Positions 42,793 to 54,700 of a stretch of DNA of 64,000 bases are shown in pieces (the first letter of the stretch is position 1; the number at the start of each line of letters is the position of its first letter). Location of the stretch: NCBI GenBank assembly GCA_035222895.1, contig JAVYIG010000701.1, positions 62,001 through 126,000 on the forward strand, written 5' to 3'. Below the pieces are notes generated by a model, which did not search any database, had not been told where the DNA came from, and saw nothing but the letters and a program-made list of their open reading frames with translations. Source of the stretch: Strongylocentrotus droebachiensis. Taxonomy: Eukaryota > Echinodermata > Echinoidea > Camarodonta > Strongylocentrotidae. The translations under genes were made by a program, and so were the position numbers.

Positions 42793-45700
42793 GAGAAGGA
42801 GAAGGAGAAGACAGTTTTATTCAAATGGAACCTGTTAAGCATTTGTAATATATTTAAATGATATTTCTTCTCTTCTCCTTTGCATTCATTAAATCGGCCT
42901 ACAATTAAGCTGATTTTCTATCCTGAATTTGATTGGAAAATATATCTAATGAAAGTCTACTTACTGCTGTAAATATCTTTCTAAATATTCGAACAAATTT
43001 AATTTTGTAATTTGCAGTTTTATAATTGAAGGTTGCAGGCTATATAAAAATGTTATCTTCTGCAGTTCCTGGATTTCTTTTGCTGCCTCTGGCTATGCAG
43101 TGTAGATTTATTTTCTGTGTGAGATTTTTTTTTTCTTTCCGTCAATAGATTAACCATTAGAAATATTCAAGAAAATAAAGAGTTAAAAGTTATCAAAGAG
43201 TCTAGTATAAGAATTTTGATTTACCCAATGGTTTTTGTTTACATTTCTTTATTTCTTTTAACCAATAAATAGGTTCCAATCTGATACTACAGAGGATTAT
43301 GGCAAGGAAAGGAGTGCCAGATAATCTCGTCTTTGTATCATTTGACGGAGAAGCAAAGCTCTGGACAACCACATATGTGAGTATCACATTTTTATTTTAT
43401 TTTTTTGCTGAAAGCTAGAAGGGCATTAACTCCATGCAAAATGATGTCAGTTCTTTGCGCTTCTGGCACTTGGGAGATGTTTTTTTTTCAAAGGCCACAT
43501 CAAGAAAAGCATAGTTTCTTTAAAATTTATTATAGTCACAAAAGTTTATTGACAACCATGTTAGAGTGTCAAATGAATATTCTGTTTGCTAAGAGCCAGG
43601 AGGGATTGAAATCAATGAAAACAGATGGGAGATAGTGCCTTTTTAGCTGTTTGCTGATGATTCGTTGGAATAGCAATTTGAATTTCTTTTTGTGTCAAAG
43701 GTTTATTGACAATCATGTTTGGGTGTCAAATGAATATTCATCTACTGACTGGGAGCAATAAGGGCATATATCCAAATATAATGTGTTAGTAACTTTACAT
43801 GTATGCCTCTTAATAGCTACATTTACACCTAGATACAAACATGTATGTACATATGTATTTATAAACTCCATATTATACATATACATCTGCTTTGGCAGTA
43901 AAAAGGACAATGTAGCTACATGTATAAATATTGTATAGAATTGAATTGAATTGAATTTATTGATTCATTTGTCAAACAACATTTGTTTTCTTCCATTTGT
44001 TTAAAAATAACAAAGATCATGTCACAGCAGAATTATACATAACAAATAAGTGTAAAAGAAGTGTACAATGAATGATATACATGTATATATATGATGTGAT
44101 ACAAAAACAGGTGCATAAAACAAAGAATCGTCCCTAATGATAGATGAGTTTGCACTATATGATATACATGTATGGTGATATATATGTGGTGATATATATT
44201 CTATTTGAATGGGATAGAATGCACTTTCCTGCTGAATACAGTTCAAAGCCCAATGCCAAGACAATCCCAGAAAGAGGATCACATGTATAGTGAATGAATG
44301 ATTTGCTTTAGCTTGCCCATTCCAAGCTTTTCCTTTCGAAAGGGTAAAAATGCTGCACTTTTTCACAGATTGCAATAGCAAAATTCCAGAGATGAGTCCA
44401 CTATTACATTCCTCTTAGAATTGTGTGATTTCTTCATAGGTTTTATGATTAAAGTCGGAAGGTTTACCGCTAAAATAATGTACAGTTCAAGCGATAGAAG
44501 AAGGCAAAAGGTCATGAGCCACCGCAATGAAAATCCTTAACCCTTGTACTAAACAACTTTGTTATGTTTGTTATTATTTGCCATTTAACAGTCATTCAAG
44601 AGTCGAACTATGAGTTTGAATTCATGATTTTTGTGTTTAGATTAGGCCTGAAATAGATCAATCAGGAATAAACCTTAATAAATCTCAAAAACACATTTTG
44701 TTTCTGTTTTAGAAAATAAGTGAAATAGGTCAAGCTTTCCTGGTCTATAAATGTGACATGCACTGACAAATGAAAGATGATACTGTAATACTGTGATTTA
44801 TAGATTCCTACTATGAGTTTGAATTCATGATTTTGTGTTGAGAAAGATGAAATGAAAGATGACACCGTAATACTATGATTTATCAGTACTGCTGAGCAAA
44901 TCCAACCCCAGCTCAATCCACTTAGGACTTTTCCTTTATCACTATTGTATATCCACTCAAAGGAAAGAAAACACTCCAATCTACTTTAGATGTGAAAACA
45001 TTTTTACAGGATGCATGGTGACCTGATATTTCCTCTGGTGACAATCGCTTCAGGCTATAATTTGTAAAAGATGTAAATAATAATGATAATAATCTTTGGT
45101 TCTTGTATAGCGCATATTTACATTATAGCGTCTTTATGTGCTTCCAAAGAGCTTTGGAAATTATGGGTTAGGTTTGGGTTAGAATTGCCAATGGGTTTTG
45201 GTTTAGGGGTAGGATTAAGCTTGGTTAACTTTGGTGTAGTATTTGGTCCAGGGTCAAAGTTTTTATTTTGTAGATTCTATCTGTACATGTATATTGACAC
45301 ATTTAAAGCAACAAAAAATGAAGTAGAAATATTACCTTTTTTAAAATACATGTTACAAATCTATCTTGAAAGAATTGAAGAAATATTGGCCAAATTTCAA
45401 GTAAAATTTGTATCCTTGAATCATCAATGAAATGTTAATTATCCAGTTTTGGAAAGGAATTAGAGAGAGAGAGAGAGAAAAAAGTCTTCACAGTTGCATC
45501 TTTTTGTTTAACAAATGTAGCCTACATGTATTAACTCTCTGTATTTGGCCCGGTTTTAGGAAGGAATTATCTTAATTAACTTATCATAGGTTGAAATTTG
45601 TAAAGATGTACATGTATGGCATTGCCAGCAAGACTCTCGAGAAGGCAACTGCCTGGCTTTCTGTTCTGCAGCTTAAACAGTCTGCTATTATGATTTCATG

Positions 45701-48700
45701 TTCATTGTATTCATATACATGCACAAATGAAACTGAACCCAATTGCCTGGGGCCATTAGATCGATCAGTTTGACAAGCGCTTTCCAGGGTCTTTTCAATC
45801 CATCAAGATACTTTTTGCATGTCGTGTATCAGATTTTTCTCATTAATTGTGTAAACAGTTGGGCTAGTAGCCCCAGGGCTTGTCACTTTGGAAATCTACT
45901 TGTGATATGAAAATAGTCTTCTTGGGTGTCATTTAAAGATAAAGTTGAGTTCTGGTCATGCAATTGCATTGTGAAAGAAACGTGGTATTGATCAGAAAAG
46001 GTTGATCATCTAGCATATTGGTGTGTACTGCAGGGTTCTGGAATCATCAAAATGATAAGAAATTTGGCCCAGTCTTGGTAAAGTTACAAGCACTGTACAC
46101 AGAAAGATGTATATGGGACTACACGAACATGTGGCATAAAAATATGTCCCGATTTTTATGATGTTACATGCCATATTTAGAATATTAAGGCATTTGAAGA
46201 TCCATGCTTTTCAGGCAACATTTTGTATTTTATGTGCTTCCACACTTGCACAATACAATGATAATGCTCACAAATTAAATGTCACCTCTTCCCAGAACTC
46301 AACCTTCTCTTTAAAGTACAAGACTGTACAACCGCAAAGTGTTCACGCTAGAAGTTTTTTGTGCGTCTGTTTTGAAATGGAGTGAAATTGGATTAGAGCA
46401 CACAAGGCAGAGGATTTGTTATGACCAGGTGCAAAATATTTCTGGACGTTGAGATTTTCATTGAATATGTATTTCTTTTCTATCAGAGACATTTTGTCCT
46501 TGGCATTTCTTTTTTTTTTAATTCTTCATACTTGAAACATGTAAGAGCAACAAGTGTATGTTGCTCTGACAGTACGCAGCTCGTAACAATGCTTGTAACA
46601 ATGTAATATTGCTCCCAGTGCAGGCTTTACTTCATAGAGCTCAGAGCTGCCAACCATTACGTTTTTCCCGGAATTATTCTGTTTTTTCTTCCAATTTGCG
46701 GTTGTACATTTTTCTTCATAAAATATAGATATATATATATATATATATTTTTTTTTTTCTTTTTTCTTCAACATACCGCACATCAAACAAATGTTGTTTT
46801 GATCAAAATTCAATCAAAAATTAAGGTTAAAACATACTTTAAAAACTATTTGAAGAGAAAAATATTCTCAAAAAGAATGAAACGGCGATAATACCAACAA
46901 AAAAAAAAACAACAAAAACTTGTAAATAAACTATAGGTCCTAATATGGAGGAAAAAACAGCATGAGGAATAGACATTTCTGCATTGGAAGTGTGTGGCGC
47001 GTGGTTTTAAGTTTCGTTTTATTGAACTCCTATTTTTTTCTTGAAATTCCCTTTTTTTTTGCCATCATGGTTCCTTTTTTTGGTCGCACAAGGTTGGTAG
47101 CTCTGAGAGCTGTATATGAATATAGACATTTAGCCCATGCAAGACTAGAAGAGGAATATAAAATGCAGACAAACTAGTGAGCGATACAGCCTCGATTCTC
47201 TGAACTCTCATACAGTCGATAATGGATATCATCGGCATCGACTTCATTTCACATGTCATAATATGACACACAAAATCAGTGTAATCCATCCCATATCAGA
47301 GTGCATATTAAAGTCCATGCACAGAATAAATTGTCCTTTGAGGGCCGGAAGAGTGTTATTTCTCTATTACAGAATTAACGAGAGTGCTCCACACTGGCTT
47401 CTTTCTCTGGGAGTCTGGGAGATTTAAATTTCTTGGTCTGTATGCCTAAGCCCCCTGTTTTAAATATGTATATTTAATATTCATTTTCTGAGGGTGGGTT
47501 CCAATTCTGATTTAGAGGCCCATTTGATCCAGATGTTATCTTTTATTGTTCTATAATTAAGATAATTGTTCAAAGGAGATGAAAGTAAGATAAATCTTCA
47601 ATTGGTAAACGTCTGTGCTCATGTTTACAGTTAAGAGAGTTACATAATGTATATGTGCATATTAAGATTTAATAAGTGTCTATTTCACATTCATGTACTT
47701 TAATTGGTTATGAAATTCTAATTACCGGTACTTTCTACTATCATATTAGATGATGTAGGTTTCAGAATATTCCCATCGCCCCAGTTACATGTATTTGCTG
47801 AAAGGAAATGCAAGTACGGTAGGACAAGTCTTCAAATGGTAATGTCTGCGCAAAGTTGACTGCTCATGTGTACAGTTAAGATTAAGCGTGATATGTATGT
47901 AAGCTTTACTAAGTGTCTAGTCCACATACTTTAATTTGTTATGACAATCTGATTACTTTATACTATCATATTAGATCAGGCCTTCTCAACTGGCGGCGCG
48001 CGCGCCACTTGTGGCACTTTGTGTCAGTCAGAGTGGCGCGCGACTGTTGCCACAAAAAAAAAAAAAAAAAAAAAAAAATTATATTTTAAAATGAAAAACT
48101 CAGCAAAATCGAAAAATTGGCAGTTAAAATTGAGCCCAAAATGTCTGCTTACCAAACAGGAAGAAAGGGGAATTAACGTTTTTTTACCATTTTATACGAC
48201 TTTAAACCTGAGCTCTAATCCACAATAAGCTTACAATCTTATACAATGTGCTGCCAAAATTAACAACTTGTTATGTTTGTTTGATTTTCACTTATGCTAC
48301 GGTCACAAAGGTTCGTACGAACGATAATTTCGTACGAATCTCCCTGTTGTCTGAAAAACGTTCGTACGGCGTTCGTAGCAGTTCGTAATGGCATTTGTGA
48401 CCGAGGCTTAAATTATCCTGTGTTTATTGCACCAAAATAACTACAGGTACATATAAATTTACCTCCAATGTAATTGTACCCAGGAATAATATTGTACTAA
48501 TTTTTTCACATCAAAATAAAATTATGATTGAAATATTTGGGAATAAAAAGGTGTTAGAAATGCCACATCTGGGCCTTTAGAATGTGCCCTAAAATCCAAC
48601 AGCTTCAGGGGGCTGCGTTCCCTGCACCCCGCTGTCGGCTCGATCGCTACGCTCCCTCGCAGCACATAAACAAAACATACAGGTTGGCACTTCAACTACA

Positions 48701-51700
48701 AAATATTTTTGTATTGGCACTTCTAATAAACTAGTTGAGAAGGCCTGTATTAGATGATAATAATAATAGTAGTTCATTGTTATAGCGCTTTTCAGGACTA
48801 TAGGCCCTCCCAAGTGCTTTATAGATATATATTATTATATTATATGACATATAATATGATTTAGGTTTCAGAATATTCCCATTGCTCCATCACATTTATT
48901 GTCAGATCAAAGATCTAGATCTTCCATACTGGACAAATAGACAACCCCGGATCATCTTTGAAGGATTGAATAATCTCACTTAAAAACCCTGAAGACTTAC
49001 AAGATGTCTTCTGAAAACAAACAACAAGCAGGCAAAAGAAGCAGATTGAAGCAAAGTTGAACAAAAACAAAATATATAGATAGAAGAAAAGAGAGACAGA
49101 CATGTTTCCTTTACAATACTGCAATACTTGACAGTTAGAGCAAAGAGATACTCTTTGGTTAGAGAGATTACATTACTTTTATATTTTTCACTTAGTGTGA
49201 TTGCATTCTCAAATGTCTAAGAGATAGTGTTTTTTGTTGGTGTTCGCTCTTTTAGAGCTACCTAGATATAAATCACCTTTCAATCCTATGTATTTTTTTC
49301 ACTGCAAGACTCTAATCCTGTGTAGTCTTTTAAAATGTAACATGGCTATAAGCTGCTCTGTTGATGCTGGCTAGAATTGTGGCATTTTACATATCGGGTG
49401 TGAATGACACGCCTCCACATTCATTTGTTCTAACAGTCAGGTGTTGTGTTCCTGAGGAATATTCTACAACTGAATACAGTATATTTCTCAAATTGTTGAA
49501 ATAATTTTCTATTCATGGATCCTTTTTTATATTTCTTTTCCTTTCCTGAGTGCATAAACAATCGAGCTGTTGGGAGCTAGATTGGGGAAGTTTTCAATAT
49601 AGAGGGAGCAAGTAGCTACAAGTAGGACAGAGTGCCTTTAAGAGCTCAGTCATTTAGAACTCTTGAGAGCTACATGTATATGTAGCTTGCTCTTCTTGCC
49701 CATGTCTTTTCCACTGCGAATCTCTATTCCTGTGTATTCTTTTGTTGTAATCTATGAACCTGAAGGTGGTCATAAGATGCCACAGTGAGTCAGTCTAGAC
49801 TGTTAGCATTACATATCAGGTGTGGATGGCATCCCTCCGCATTTTATTTACGCTGCCTAGTGGTCAGATGGTTTTTCCCTCAGGAATATTCTGCATCTCC
49901 ATTCTACCCTGTGCGCGTCACAGAGTCGTGAAAAGAGTTTCCTGTACAAATCAATACAAGAAAGGCCTTTTTTTTGGGGGGGGGGGGGAAGACGATCGGC
50001 GGGACGTTGGTTGGCGGACGTCACGGTGTACGCAAGAGGGCGGTGAAATAGACACTGTCAACTTTGTGTCACCGATGGTAGAGCTAGGGATGCATGCATT
50101 TCTATATCTCTTGTGTCAGCTGTTGCCTACAGACAGTATTGTATTATTTTGCGATGCATTATGAAGGAAACTAATTACACAGAGTGGGTTGAGTGTGGCA
50201 AATGTAGATCAATGTCTTGTCAAAGGACATTAATGCCGTGGCGGGACTTGAACCGCGGACCTTGTGATATACAGTCCGGTGACGTACATGTAACCACTCG
50301 ACCACGACACCTCTACATTGCAGGATAATAAACTTTTTTTTTCTTTGACAATGGAGACTCATGACCTTAGACTACAAATAAGCCATCATTCAATCCACGA
50401 CGTGAGATCCACACATTATTGCCAATCATTCAAGGAAAGATGACACATGGAATTACCCAGGGTCTAAACTCATTAAATCCTAATTAGAGGGTACTTTATG
50501 GTCAATAAACGACCATGAATACCCCCAACACATCACCCTACACAGACTGCAGGACATCTGGTTGAATAAAAGAACAATCACGCTTGTATGATAAGATTAT
50601 TAGGGACAGATTGCTAGTTATATTTTCCTGTCATGATTTCTTGTCATCGTAATAGCTGAAGAAATATTTTGTTGTTGTTGGGGGGGATGGGAGTTTTTAT
50701 ATTGATTGATTTGATTCAAATGAAAAGAAAACAAATCAAACTTATATGAATTCAGTACATACAGAAGTAAACTTGTACTGTCATTTCTTAAAAGTTCTAT
50801 GTAATACTCATTTTTTGTTGTGATGAAGTGTAATATTATTGATTTCATTAAATATCATATGCTCACTTGTTACACATGTATGTATTATAATGGTTATGAA
50901 CTAATTATGATTTTATAATGATGATGAGATTTATTACCGTTTATCTTTGTCATCGAAGGAGGTGATTTAGAGATAGTTTTTCACTAAAGATGATTTTTCA
51001 TGATTACTTAAATCCATTGGATATGGTTTGATTTTAGTATAACTCAAGTTTGAAAACCAGACATTTTCTCTTTTTTATGCCTCCGTTACGAAGTAGCCGG
51101 AGGCATTATGTTTTCGGGTTGTCCGTCTGTACGTACGTCTGTACGTACGTCCCGTTCTCGTGATCGCGTTATCTGATCCGCGTTATCTGATCCGCGTTAA
51201 TGGATTCCTGCCAAACTTTGGTCATGTATGTATCTTGCAGAGCCGATGAACTGATTAGATTTTGGGGTCACGAGGTCAAAGGTCACAGGGCTCATTATGT
51301 ATGCAAAAACAGCTTGTGATCGCGTTTTCTGAAGAACCGATTGATGGATTCCTGCCAAACTTTGGTCATGTATGTATCTTGCAGAGCCGATGAACTGATT
51401 AGATTTTGGGGTCACAAGGTCAAAGGTCACAGGGCTCATTATGTATGCAAAAACAGCTTGTGATCGCGTTATCTGAAGAACCGATTGATGGATTCCTGCC
51501 AAACTTTGGTCATGTATGTATCTTGCAAAGCCAATGAACTGATTAGATTTTGGGGTCACGAGGTCAAAGGTCACAGCGCACATTATGTATGCAAAAACAG
51601 CTCGTGATCGCCTTATCTCAAGAACCGATTGATGGATTCCTGCCAAACTTTAATAGGTCATGTATGTTACTTGCAGAGCTGATGAACTGATTAGATTTTG

Positions 51701-54700
51701 GGGTCATGAGGTAAAGGTCAGGGTCATGCGGCTCATTATGTATGCAAAAATAGCTTGTGATCGTATTATCATTAGAACAGATTGATGGATTCCTGCCAAA
51801 CTTAGATCATTTATGTATCTTGCAGAGCCAATGAACTGAGTAGATTCTTGGTTCATAAGATCAAAGGTCATGGGCTCATTATGTATGCAAAAATAGCTTG
51901 TGGACACATTCTCATTAGAACTGACAGATGGATTACTATTTAACTCAGGACATCTTGCAGAGCCAATGAACTGAGTAGATTTTAGGGTCATGAGGTCAAA
52001 GATCAAAGGGTCATATATGTATATGAGAAATTGCTTGTAATCACAATATTCTGAGAACATGTTAATGGATTACAATTGAACTTGAATTTGAAAAATTTCT
52101 TCCGTTTCGGTTTGTAAAATTGCTCTATGACGGAGGCATCATTTTCGACTGCGCGCAGTCGAATTCCATCTAGTTGATGATTGTTCTGGGCTTTATTTTG
52201 TCAAAGGTATATTGTAAGGGTTAGGGTTGCTAGTGGGTTTAGGTTAGGGTTAGGGTTGGAGTTAAGAATATTTAGTGTTTGAAATTGACATGAAGCAACC
52301 CACAAATTTACCATATGCACAACCAGGTTGGCACATTTAAAACACTGCATATTTAAAACATGTTATTAAACAGATTTTAGAACATGTTTTAAATCGCCTG
52401 TTTCCTTTTAAACATAAACAAAACATGATTTAAAACACCCACACTGACATGTGCGTTATGGGTTATATATACAGTTTCTTTCAATGTGTTATTATTTTCT
52501 TGTGTAATTTGCTTGGTTTTGCATTTATTTGATTTTGATTTACATGATTTCACAGTAACTCTTGCTTTTTAAAATCTTTCTCCACTTTGTCTCTCTCCTC
52601 TCGAGCCTTCTGAAGAGTTATCTGAGGGTTCTAGCGATCAAAAGTACATGATATCGTCAGCCCAAGAGAATAAGATATTTTAAACAAGAAAATATGTATG
52701 AAACAACAATCACAATCGTGGACACAGCCAGCCCGAGTTATCTTAGATTTACATGTAGGATTCGACAGGTTTCCATTTAGCTTAATGATTTCCTCTTACA
52801 CGCCCAGGCCATCAAGGGCATGAACACCATGGCGATCCACTTGTGTTTAGAGCAGTGTGGTGCTATAATATTGAGTGGCACCCTCTCTTATGAGGTCACT
52901 GTGACATGAAATGCAGAGGTTCACTATGGAGTGTTGATGGCTGATTAAATTCAGAGAGGCTCTGCATCGAAAAACAAGCCACCAATAGAGCCCCTTTCGC
53001 ACACAAATAATCCTGTTAAACAAAGAATGCAGAAGGAGAGATTGAGATATGAATATGGTAAATGAAGAAAAAGGATAATTGTATTTTAAAGTAATTTGGT
53101 TTCAATATGTGATAGCTTATACATTGCAGGCCTCCACCTTTATATATGTGCATATTGTTTAGATGTACAAAATCACAACACTCATGAATATAATAAATAA
53201 GTCTGGCTTATTTACGCATTTACACATTTGGCCCATTTACGCAATATGTTCACGTTGGTGATGGATTCTTCATTTGGAAAATGGGAACTTGTTCAGAACA
53301 GTGATTAAACCTCCATTTTACAATAAAATGTTTCAATATACCGATAGGACATTTTTTAAAATGTTGTTCACTTGTTCAGACAAGATAAAATAATTAATCC
53401 TATACATGTATGTAACTACACAGTTTAATGGAAGGTAGTATTTTCTGCTTGTCTGAATGAGTCTAGCTAGTTTGCAAGGGTGAGAACTGAGAAGACAACT
53501 AGAGATGAAAGGGTGTATGCTAGGCCCCTGGTTATTTAAGAAGCTATTGAGTGACGTTTGAAATGAGATGAGGTTTGGTTGTTTCGCTGCCACGATGTAA
53601 ACAAGCAAAGACTCTACAGGCGGTTAACCTTTCCTGTTTCCTTAAAGATAAAGACCAGTTCTGGTCATGCGATTGCATTGTGAAAGAAACGTTGTGGAAT
53701 CGATCAGAAATGGTTGATCATCTACATGTACACTGTATATGTAGCATATAAGTATTGGTGTGTACTGCAAGGTTCTGGAATCATCAAAAAGATAAGAAAT
53801 TTGGCCCAGTCTTGGTAAAGTTACAAGCATTGTACACAGAACGATGTATATGGGACTACGCGACATGTGCGTTATATCTATCAGGTCCATATAGATATAC
53901 ATGTAATAATGTACCAAATATATCAATCAGTAGGCGGTTTCTCAGCAACATTTGTATGATCATGTATTAGTCAAAACATATTCTTTCACATGAGCTTCCA
54001 TTTCATTTTTTGAGAGGGGGGCATTTCCAAAACTGGTCTTTACCTTTAAAGTCACACAAACCTTTGCTTTTATTGTCAACTCTTGTTGAATCACTAGTAA
54101 TTTTCTTTTCCTTCTTTTGTTACTTTCTTGATTTTGTTACTTTCTTGATTTCTCCATACTTTAGTGAGACTACGTTTTTTGATTCTTTGTAATCAGTATC
54201 AAGTCAGGGTAACAATTGTTATGCGCCAGGAGTGTCAAGTCTAACAGACGTGATTGCTATACAAGAAACCACTATTATTATTGTTATTATAATTATTATT
54301 GTTATAAGAGATTGTATTTGGAAGGCAAGGACAAGTTTTTGCCACTGTATTCATCATCATCGCCATCATCATCGCCATCATCTTCTTCATTATCATTCAA
54401 TTCAATTCAAATGAGGTTTTATTCAAGACTTGTCAAAAAGTCCAAAGACTAAAAATGCAAGTTTACATCAAACATACAATCATATAAAAAAGCATTCAAA
54501 AACATATATATATATATATATATATATTTATAAAGAAAACATAGCAAATGAGAACAAATATATAAAAATGAATAAATGTTAACATCATCATCATCATCAT
54601 CATCATTATCTTCATCATCATCATCATCATCGTCATCGTCATCATCATCGTCATCACCATCATCGCTATCTTCATCATGATCATCCTTGTTTTCAAATTC

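Larger units (their letters stand above)
40372..43272 (+). other. CATIP intron 6
   Basis: A 2.9-kb phase 1 intron. It contains GGTTAGG-like words (40450-40600), a long hairpin (40849-40957), a 198-bp duplication (41222-41600), a MITE (42227-42385) and a GGA/GA purine tract (42709-42810). Confidence 0.75.

Noticed and set aside
45083..45430. 115-codon open frame
   Set aside because: It crosses a GGTTAGG-like degenerate repeat and a TATAGCGC repeat fragment, with no domain and no splice-phase fit to CATIP.
50235..50312. Candidate second tRNA gene on the minus strand
   Set aside because: The A and B boxes are present but the acceptor and anticodon arms do not fold, and a SINE body follows. It is kept as a SINE.
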